26,679 bases of DNA. It comes from Pholiota molesta (Eukaryota; Basidiomycota; Agaricomycetes; Agaricales; Strophariaceae). Below, piece after piece: positions 18,377 to 26,679 of this stretch. Position 1 is the first letter of the stretch. Each line of letters starts with the position of its first letter. The notes below the pieces were generated by a model. The model ran no database searches and was not told the DNA's origin. It worked only from the letters and a program-made list of their open reading frames with translations. The translations under genes were made by a program, and so were the position numbers. The DNA lies in contig JACGCK010000414.1 of assembly GCA_014925825.1 (NCBI GenBank), forward strand, positions 1 through 26,679, read 5' to 3'.

Positions 18377-21155
18377 ATGAGCGACTATTCAACATCACCA
18401 CTACCAACGAAACGCCAACGCTCAACGAGAGAAAAGGTTGGCTTTGACTGGCAGATAAATACACAAATATTGCACGGACGTTGACTTCAACTGGCAGGGT
18501 ACAAAGCGGTTCTTAGGTATTGCAGTGGGTGAGGACAATACAGGCAATACCGACAATGACAATGGTAATAACATATGCATACGCGGAGACTTATATTAAG
18601 GTCAAAATCTAGTAGGAAATGAACCTGAAGACGATCGAGGGCACGACACACTCGCATCAAGCTTGCAACAATCGAACAAACGGCAGCCAGCACGGTCATC
18701 CATTCGACGGCCATCCAAACGACAACGCAAAGGGAAAGGGAAGGTTAGTGATGTGTGGGCGCCCATTTATAGTGTATTAACTTCACTTCACAGGCTACTA
18801 TGCGTTTTCTGGATGTTGAAGCAGCCCCAGGTGACAGTTCGGAAGACGAAAGCACAGAAGAAAGCGAGAGCCATGAAGAGAATGGTAATAACACTGTATA
18901 CAGGCGAGATATTACGATTAACGAAAGGGATTTGGTAAACACAGAAACTACAAACGAGCAAGTATATGAAAGACATTTGCATGCGTTATCTGAACCGAGG
19001 ATTATTGAAGAAACAGATTGGGAAGCTTTGCTGGAACGCGCGAAAGGACGGGGAAAGGTATGCGATAATAAGCAGATTTCAAATTACATTATACTTGACT
19101 AATATCACGAGAAGAAAGCAAACCCATCAACAGGGGACGATACGTGGTACAGCGATGAAGTGATATTATGAGTGAGAGCGACTGAATTTCTATGGGAAAT
19201 ACAATGTACTGTGAGTGCTAAATATTTAATTTGTAAACCAACCTGAAGAACTCTTGCTTTAGCCCGGTAAAGAAGAAACCTTCTGTGACAAAATTAGGAA
19301 ACAGTCCACCGATTCTTCTTCGACGTCGTCCCGGCCAAACTACATTTATGGTCACAAGGACTTGCCAGGCCGCATATACATGGAGATGAACACTCATTTG
19401 GAAGCTGTCAATTTCGCGCAGTCTTACGCAGATTTATATTCATCTGGTATGAAACGGGTTCCTTCCGACACAATGTTGCAGCGTGTTTCACTGCGCGACC
19501 GTACATATTCCCCGCAGACGTGGGCAACAATATGTCGGGACTCTGGAAAATGGAAAATATACGAAGGAGATACAGCACTTATCGCTCTTCGCGGGTCACA
19601 TCTTGTGGCTATTATCATACCCCGAATAGCGATACATTCGACTGAAAAAAAGGCCACTCGACCGCATCCTAAGCCATGCAAATGGAGCGATATATGTCCT
19701 CATAGTGGAAATGCTACCGAAGTAGGGCATCAAGAACACTACACGTATATGGGCTATTATTTCAGCCCAGATGGTTTCATCATAACTGATATATCAGACA
19801 TTCAACTGACGCCTCCTCACAACGTCCTATACCAACATCAGAGGTTCTACAGGCATTTAGAGCATCAGCGTTCTTAGCGCAGTCGACGTACCAGCAAACT
19901 GAGCGGGAAATAGCTCAACGCCAGATTCGAATTCATGACCGCGTGCAAGTAATTTCTGGAATATATCAGGGCCTAACAGGCACTGTTACTAACATCACAA
20001 ACGACGAGGCATCTGTCTTCATAGAATCTCAAGATGATACATCGCTTCTACCAATAAACGAAATCCGAATGCATTTACTTATAGGGGATGAAGTGGAAGT
20101 TCATTCAGGAGAATATATGGGAAATACTGGATGGGTCGTGAAAACGTCCGATGAAGATGTAACCATTGTTAACACCCGCAACGAAACAGAGGTGAGCTAT
20201 ACCGTTTATCCATATTCACCATATTCAAATGATATGCAGATTACAGTTTTGCGTTCACAAACACGTTTTTACAGCTCCCCTAGTACCCTTACGCTCAGAT
20301 CCCGCAACACCAACGCTGGATGGGTAGGTGGACAGGATGAAAACCGCATCTATATTGGAAAGGAAGCAATGGTTGTGGGCCCTTCCGAATATAAAGGCAA
20401 ACAGGGGATTATCAAGGTTATTCGCGTAGACAATACTGCTGAAATCGAACTCAATAATCAAAACCGACAACGCGTTTCAGTCCATTTAACGCAATTGCTT
20501 CTTTGGTGAGCTTCATCTGAATTTCCCGCCATAAATATATATTCATATTACAAAATAGGAATGACTTTTCGCGACGGACACAGAGAATGCTCAACATGTA
20601 TCCCATATCGACCTCTTACCCAATATCTCATGGAATCCCATCGCAAAACATTTGCCGCACTCCTATGCCTGCCAGTCCGACCTTGGCATCTTCACCAGCA
20701 TGGGACCCATCCTCGCGTACGCCGGAGCCTTTGGCTGGTCCAAGTACTGAACGCGAAATAATCTATCAATGGGACCCGTCTTCCCTCAGACCTGGCCCAC
20801 CTACGTGGTTGGAAGACTCGTCATTTAGCGAGCTGCGATTCCTGTTAGTCGAACAAGAACACCCGAACAACATCCTCGAATTTAGGGGCGTTGAAGGCAA
20901 CATGATCGTCGTTAGAGATAAGATGAAGACCCGCACTGTTTCTCTCGAATCATTTCTTGGCTTCGTCCTGATAACCTCAATGACATGGTTGTACCTATTG
21001 TAGGCGATCTAAGAGGGCGACAATTCAAGGTCAAGCTCATTGAAGGGGATCTCTGTACTCTTCATACAGTCGGCAAACGACTACGTAAATGGGAGCACGA
21101 TCCGGTTCTATCCCGCAACGATCTCGCGCGCGTATATCCAGGAAAACGGGCATAA
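18377..21155 (+). pseudogene. Spt5-like KOW-domain gene (disrupted)
   Basis: Modelled exons: 18377-18436, 18498-18564, 18613-18743, 18794-19057, 19112-19210, 19263-20505, 20559-21155. Order: basic/acidic N terminus (MRFLDVEAAPGDSSEDESTE, then LLERAKGRGK); an NGN-like region (DLPGRIYMEMNTHLEAVNFA through ALRGSHLVAIIIPR); KOW motifs (DRVQVISGIYQGLTGTV, GDEVEVHSGEYMGNTGWVV, GKEAMVVGPSEYKGKQGII); a Spt5-CTR-like PAWDPSSRTP; and a last KOW-like segment GDLRGRQFKVK. True Spt5 is a transcription elongation factor binding RNA polymerase II; Agaricomycetes carry extra relatives of unknown role. Defects: in-frame TGA at 19169-19171, a 2-nt (TA) insertion near 19828-19831, and a 1-nt loss near 20960. 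Each later segment returns to the family-like frame, so decay is recent, or some defects are assembly errors. Confidence 0.75.
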
Positions 21156-21333
21156 TATCGCAATCAAACGATGTCCGAATATACGTTAGGTACGTCTTTT
21201 TGATTTCATATGGCTTAAATATGCACAACTGATTCATTAACAAGACACATGATCGAGTACGGTTTTGTAATAAATTCACATATTAAATATCGAGCATGAG
21301 TATCGTGCAGTTACCCGATGTCCTGTCATATGC

Positions 21334-21495
21334 ATTGTAGGTGAGTTGAAAGGGCAAATATTCCAAGTCAAGAAGATCGAGGATCAGCAATATGCCATTC
21401 ACAAAATTAGGTCGTTTTTATTTAAAAAGAAAAAAAAACTGGATCTTCCCTATAGTAATCTCGCACAGGGCTTTACTAAGTATCAATGGTCATGA
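21334..21495 (+). pseudogene. Degraded duplicate of the last Spt5-like segment
   Basis: An open stretch IVGELKGQIFQVKKIE...LDLPYSNLAQG matches IVGDLRGRQFKVKLIEGD...PVLSRNDLARV at the end of the Spt5-like gene (ending 21155). It includes a run of nine A (KKKKK) absent from the parent and ends at TGA 21493-21495. It looks like a tail duplication that has drifted further than the parent. Confidence 0.6.
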
Positions 21496-21819
21496 TAGAT
21501 AAGATGATCCATGTATCAAAAAATTCAATGCTAAACAGACAAGGATAATAGGGCAATTATGAGGTACCTTCGGTACGTTTCTTTCGTTTACCTTTCACTT
21601 CAATACATTTGACGCTGATATACACAGGGCATGAATGAACATCACATACTATATGCAATACATTGTGTTAAAAACGAGGTATATGTGTACAAAATGGCCA
21701 ACGTAGGGTATTTTTTTGTATGACCATACACCCGCCAACACTATAGCACATCTAAATAACTTAAGAGATTTCATATAGATTTTAGCACCTACCGACAATA
21801 TCAGAAGACATTGTCAGAC
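21496..21819. other. AT-rich intergenic spacer
   Basis: Between the Spt5-like tail duplicate and the MITE-like hairpin. No gene or clear repeat was seen. Confidence 0.5.
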
Positions 21820-21883
21820 ATTATGACGTACTGGCGTCGAAAAAGGCGTCTCGACGGCGTTTTCGACGCCAGTACGTCATATT
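21820..21883. mobile_element. MITE-like hairpin, copy 2
   Basis: This copy has longer, almost perfect arms of about 27 bp (ATTATGACGTACTGGCGTCG and its complement) around a short centre. It shares tips and inner motif with 12830-12893. It ends about 90 bp before the first candidate ATG of the TET/JBP-like gene, so it probably lies in that gene's promoter or 5' UTR. Confidence 0.72.
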
Positions 21884-21971
21884 ATTAAGACATGTCTGAA
21901 ACTAAACATTTTCTTGCAGGAAAACGGCTGTCACAGCACCCTCATCTTACACCCAGATTGTTCTATAAGCG

Positions 21972-24900
21972 ATGCCAACTCATTCAAGCTCACCGTCTCT
22001 GGACCCAACAATGTCGGATTCACATTCGCCCTCTCCTGAATCGAGCACCGGATACAGAGAAATCGTGCTACCGTTACCAGGCCGCCCAAAGGACGCTCCG
22101 ATAATATATGAAGCGTTCAACCACCCACTACTTCCTTTAAACGGAAAACGAGCATACGTTTTCTTCATGGAAACTTCCTTAACAGCAATGAAAAGAATCT
22201 GGAGTATGAGAAAGGGCTCGAGATACCACACGGTAAAACATCGGCGCAGTTGGAGAAACAGGGTATGTTCCAGTAATAGTCGACAAATCCAGTTTTAATA
22301 ACATAGACTTTAACAAGGTTATCTCCGCATGTATCCAGGAGATTACCTTTTTGCGGCCTGTACTCGAATCAACCAAGACGCCCGTCGACCCAGTGAAGAT
22401 TTTATCAAATTATGGGTAACAAAGAAGTGAGTACGACTTCGCTATCCTGTAATGGTGACTGATTTTGAAAGCAGCACCGACCCTTCAACACGCGTAAAAA
22501 TCGCGAATGCACGAAACGACGCGTTGGGAGATCGAAACTCAAGGACGGACAAGAAAAGTAAATGGAATAGACGTCACGGTTATTCCGGAGGCGTTGAGAT
22601 TGAGAGATCTCATAGAGCCAGAGGCAAAAATCGAGCGCAAACACTCGGAACATCTAGACAAAACCTACCAAAGATCGTGGCTCCTGCTCGGGCTAGCAAA
22701 GTAGGAGACGTTGACAGGGTATGGGATGAAAATCTGAGCATCAGATATCGATTACTTGACGTAAGTTAAAACATTGTTCATGTCGATGTATTTACTAATA
22801 AACAGTGGTCATTTCAGTCGGGTAGTGAAGCAGCTTCAGCCTCAATCAATGCAGGCCCTTCAGATCTAGTGGAAAAGCTGAAGCAACGGACCAGTATCAC
22901 AAACACTCTGCGTTGCGGCAGCACGTCCGTCCCAGGATGTTCCACTGTGCAACTCAACATCGCAGCTGCCCAAAATCACGACGAAGGTACGAAATCTACC
23001 CAAAGACGTAGTATGAACTATATTGAACATGGGTCATAGCTGGCGACATGAAGTCCATTGGCCGTGCTGGCGGTGTTCATATCGATCCGTTGGACCATCC
23101 AGGATGCTTCACGAACACCTTTTCATCCCCCGACATTCCTGCAGACTACTGTCCAGGCCAGATGTTTTTGCTTATCGCGAGGGTGTTTGCAGATCTTGAA
23201 GAATTTCATGCCCTCAATTTCTCAGGTCTACACTTTCATGGAGGAACTGCGCCCTTACCTCCCACAGGAAAAAGAAGAGAGAACTGGGAAACTAGGATGG
23301 TCATGGTGAATTATCCGCAGCGATTAGCATTAAATGGTGAAGCTGTTTTTCCGCTTGCGTCTGGAGCTGGTAAATCGGGTGCCATCAATATTACGCCAGA
23401 GATGCGCTTCCCAGAGTGCGTGATACCTTACGTCTCCCGAATTGAACAAGTTCTAATTAGGAGATTCAGACTGTACCCAGTTGGAGAACCTAAAGATCCT
23501 ATGGCCACGTATGCGCGCGAGGGTGCCTCGATCTCAAGTCAGGAGCACCATGTCGACTTCGTTGCAAGGGAAATGCTGTTGATGACCAACTTCGTTATAT
23601 CTCAGCTTCCTCGTCGTTATAGAGTGCAGCTCGACTCTGACCGATTCCTGTCTGCTATCAGCTCTGAAGTACAAGACGGGCGTAAAACGCTTGGGCCATG
23701 GATTGATGCCCCAGGATTCAGAAAGAAGGACGCTAGCCGATCTCTACATCAATCCGGAGAATACATCGAGGACCTCGTCGACCAGACACCGATCAGGCAG
23801 CAGATCATACGCGAGCTGAACGACCATCAAGACAGATTGGCAAGATCAGTTCCCCAGTGTGTTGTCAGCAAGAAAGTCGATCCACTCTCAGAACATGATA
23901 TAGTGAATATGTTGCCAGACATCGACGAGAAATCTTTACCAGTCAAGGACATCACACTCTCCTACGGAGAAAGGGAGCGCCTTGATCCATATGCAAGCAA
24001 GAGACTCAGGGTGCTCAAAGAAAGACCGGGAGGTACGGATGCTGTGAATGAAGAGGACGACAAAGGCGAGGAAGACATGGTGGCCGACGAATTATTCGAC
24101 GAGTTGTTGTACCCAGGAGCCAGAGCTCCACGACGAACCAGAAAACGATCGTCCGAGAGCGACGACACGAATTCTGGTGAACCACCGAAGAAGAAGAACA
24201 AGAAGACAAAGAAAAATGTCAAGAAGCCGCAAAATCTTCCCAAGGCTACATACAATAAAAGGGCAGGCCAGCGAAAAACCAGCAAATTGAACACAGGTGC
24301 GAGTTCACACTTATCCTATACATGTAAATCTTGGGCTAACGATGACCTAATTAATAAGCACTGGAGCAGCTGCCATTTCGCATGATCGGTTAGTATGCAA
24401 GGGTTAAATGCAGATAAGTATATAGAGCTAAAACTCACGTAACAGCTAAAGCCAATGCACAATCGCCACAAGGACTGGACACCCTTTATGGACAAACAGC
24501 TCCATCGTCGTATAGAGGCAGTTCCGATGATGATGACGCCAATTCGGTAACGAAGATGTTAATCGATTACGAAGATGCCAAAGGCAATTCGTCACCGGAT
24601 GGTATTAACGGTCAGTATTTAACGACTTAAAAAACGATAAACAACATAGCTAATCGCACTGCATTAGGCGATCCGTACGAATTAATGCCGCTAGTATCCA
24701 ATCAAGAGGATCATTCTATTTTCTCCGGAAATAATACTCGGTCTCCGTCCAGGGGCAGTTCCGATGATATCGATTATAGTGATAAGGGAGATCCTACCAA
24801 TAAGCCATCGTATGGCATTCCAGGTCAGTATCTAGTGACTAAAAAACGCGCACCAGGAATGCTAACGATCCTGATAGAACACACACATGCCTCGCTACCA

Positions 24901-26664
24901 CCTATGACGACACTTAGAGATTCTGCTGGATATACTTCGTCGTCGTCGTCAGCTAGCAATAACTGTGATGACAGCGAATTCATCGGCGGATATGCGTCAA
25001 CAGGCGTATCTTATAGCGATCGAATCACGAGAGCAATGAAACGTCCTGCGACAGATTCACCGCCGCGTCAGACGGCCAATCCAAGAGAGGCCGAAGAACG
25101 TGTCCACTGTCACAATATTAGCAACCACGGAGCTGCTAACAAAAGGCCAAGTCAGTATATAATGAATTCGAAACGCGAATTTGAAAAGCTAATAATTCTG
25201 TATCAGATTATACGTATGTATCGTTGTCACCTATGAAACACCAACCGAGACGTACACCCAGTCATTCCAGTTCGCCGTCGGCCGGTGATAGCCCCGATGA
25301 CAACGAGGATAGATCTGCTAGCAATGAACCATCGAATGACATACCAAGTGAGTATCTAGTATATCGAAACACGAAATTAAACAGCTAATGATTCTCTATT
25401 AGACGATGCGTATGAATCGCTATCACCGATGAACCGCTGTACTCCCAGTTGTTCCAGTGGAGATGATTCATCATCGTTGGACGGCGATGGCTCTGATGAC
25501 AGCGAGGGTAGAGCTGTTAGCAATGAACCATCAAATGGCATTCCAAGTGTGTATCTAATGAGTTCGAAACACGAAACTAAACAGCTAATGAATCTCTATT
25601 AGACGATGCATATGAATCGCTACCACCGATGGACGGCGATGGCTCCGATGACAGCGAGGGTAGAGCTGCTAGCAACGAACTTTCGAATGACATACCAAGT
25701 GAGTATCTAGCGAGTTCGAATCACGAACTTAAACAGCTAATGATTCTCTATTAGATGATGCATATGAATCGCTATCACCGACGAACCACCGTACTACCAG
25801 TTGTCCCAGTGGAGGTGATTCGTCGTCGTTGGACGGCGATAACTCCGATGGCAGCGAGTTCTTCTCTGTAAATGTGGATATCAACGTGTCTGACAGCGAC
25901 CAAATAACGAGAGCAAGCTTTGCTGGTGAAGGTATGCCTTAACGTTGAGTTCATGCGGCATAATTAGACAAATTGGAATCATAGAATTTCCCATCCTTAA
26001 ACAATTCAATTTTGAAGCGATCGTCAAAGAGAACTCAACCTTAGAAGATGATATACTGAGTAACTATCATGCCTCGACTCAAGAGAAAACTGAAAACCAT
26101 CGCGAAACGTTATCTGAAATGGAAACCTCCAACTCCGTTTCAAATGAACCCGCAAACGATCTGCTACAAAACGACCGGGTCAACGAACTAGTGAAACTTT
26201 CACAAAAGGCCAATAAGCTCGAGCTCTGCCAATCTCGACTCGACATCGAAACTCGTTGTGGTCGAATGGCTATTATGTATAACCATCTCGAAATATCAGA
26301 CTGGATGGACAAGGAACTTGTGCGCCAAATCAAACTCGTTATGCGAGATGAAAGTCGGTTCTTGCTCGACCAATGGATGTCGCCTGTCGCCCGCCGTGTC
26401 TACGAAATGGTTCAACAACAACGAGAACACCAGACATTCATACCACACGACTTCAATATACACAACATTGAACCCAATCGTATAGCGGATATAACGAGGA
26501 TACGGCGATATAGTCAGAACGAAGAAGACATACAACTCGAAACTATAGCGATTGTGCAAGACATAATGTCCGTCTGGTTCCAATTCCCAAACCATGAAGA
26601 CAGATGGAGGATTTGGGTTATCGACGCTCTGACAAAGGTATATAGTGAAAAGGTGCTGGTTTAG
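21972..26664 (+). CDS. TET/JBP-like 2OG-Fe(II) oxygenase (putative 5-methylcytosine oxygenase), 14 exons
   Basis: Exons: 21972-22203, 22250-22415, 22475-22760, 22806-22986, 23040-24296, 24359-24388, 24446-24610, 24668-24823, 24878-25150, 25207-25347, 25403-25546, 25603-25698, 25755-25931, 25985-26664. They total 3984 nt: 1327 codons plus stop with no disruption. ATG 22011 is in the same frame and equally possible. The oxygenase core (about residues 265-380) has VQLNIAAAQNHDE, GGVHIDPLDHPGCF (iron ligands H302 and D304), FSGLHFHGGTAPLPP (distal His about 355) and the 2-oxoglutarate Arg in ETRMVMVNYP (about 374). TET/JBP enzymes oxidise 5-methylcytosine or thymine in DNA; fungal members are greatly expanded in basidiomycetes. 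A Lys/Arg-rich nuclear-localisation stretch follows (PPKKKNKKTKKNVKK, about 675), then a repetitive acidic/Ser tail and a helical C-terminal region. The first two splice choices and the function are inferred. Confidence 0.78.
24359..25931 (+). repeat. Array of symmetric phase-1 exons in the TET/JBP-like gene
   Basis: Eight consecutive exons of 30, 165, 156, 273, 141, 144, 96 and 177 nt are all multiples of three and bounded by phase-1 introns. Exons from 25207 onward repeat a module of the type NDAYESLSPM...SLDGDGSDDSEGRA.SNEPSN.IP. Their introns (25348-25402, 25547-25602, 25699-25754) are near-copies with GTATCTA near the start and CAGCTAATG before TCTCTATTAG; 25151-25206 is a more diverged member. 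The array adds acidic, Ser-rich, probably disordered sequence. Confidence 0.8.
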
Positions 26665-26679
26665 AAACGACATGGAACA

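Noticed and set aside
22507..22704. Alternative 65-codon frame within the third exon of the TET/JBP-like gene
   Set aside because: The overlapping frame (DPSTRVKIANARND...) joins the neighbouring exons in phase on both sides and gives an uninterrupted gene; this one does not.
1..26679. KDZ transposase expected near expanded TET/JBP genes
   Set aside because: No reading frame in the window shows transposase-like motifs apart from the Copia integrase, so a KDZ element cannot be claimed here.

Overview
The window looks like nuclear DNA of an agaricomycete (mushroom-forming) basidiomycete. The reasons are many short GT-AG introns of about 46-90 nt with CTAAC/CTAAT-like branch sites, a fungal Copia retrotransposon, and relatives of three families that are expanded in Agaricomycetes: JmjC proteins, Spt5-like KOW proteins and TET/JBP-type oxygenases. 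I cannot name the genus. No tRNA, rRNA or CRISPR was seen.

Layout. Two paralogous JmjC-family genes lie head to tail on the minus strand. Copy A (12619 leftwards past position 1) is split inside its seventh exon by a 9.7-kb Copia element (1146-10845; two 423-bp LTRs, TSD GTTAG). The Copia element carries a nested 4.2-kb element (3586-7785) with long terminal inverted repeats, subterminal hairpin repeats and no visible transposase. Copy B (17142-13073) can be traced over 12 exons to its stop and needs one -1 frameshift, at an A-AAA-AAG run inside the JmjC core. Matching exons of A and B share intron positions and phases, and both have a similar TATA-containing block about 115 bp upstream of the ATG.

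Divergent from copy B, on the plus strand, is an Spt5-like KOW gene (18377-21155) with one in-frame stop and two frameshifts, followed by a degraded duplicate of its last segment. Next comes a TET/JBP-like 2OG-Fe(II) oxygenase gene (21972-26664). My 14-exon model of it is open throughout (1327 codons plus stop). Its eight consecutive exons from 24359 to 25931 are all multiples of three in phase 1. The last few exon-intron units are near-copies, so the acidic/Ser-rich tail appears to be growing by exon duplication.

Reading the locus together (inference): it is a cluster of putative chromatin and transcription factors (histone demethylase-like, elongation-factor-like, 5-methylcytosine oxygenase-like). 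Most members are decaying and only the TET/JBP-like gene looks intact. Hairpin MITE-like elements sit at 12830-12893 and 21820-21883. All four differences between the two Copia LTRs are CpG to TpG/CpA changes, as expected from deamination of methylated cytosine, the base that TET/JBP enzymes oxidise.
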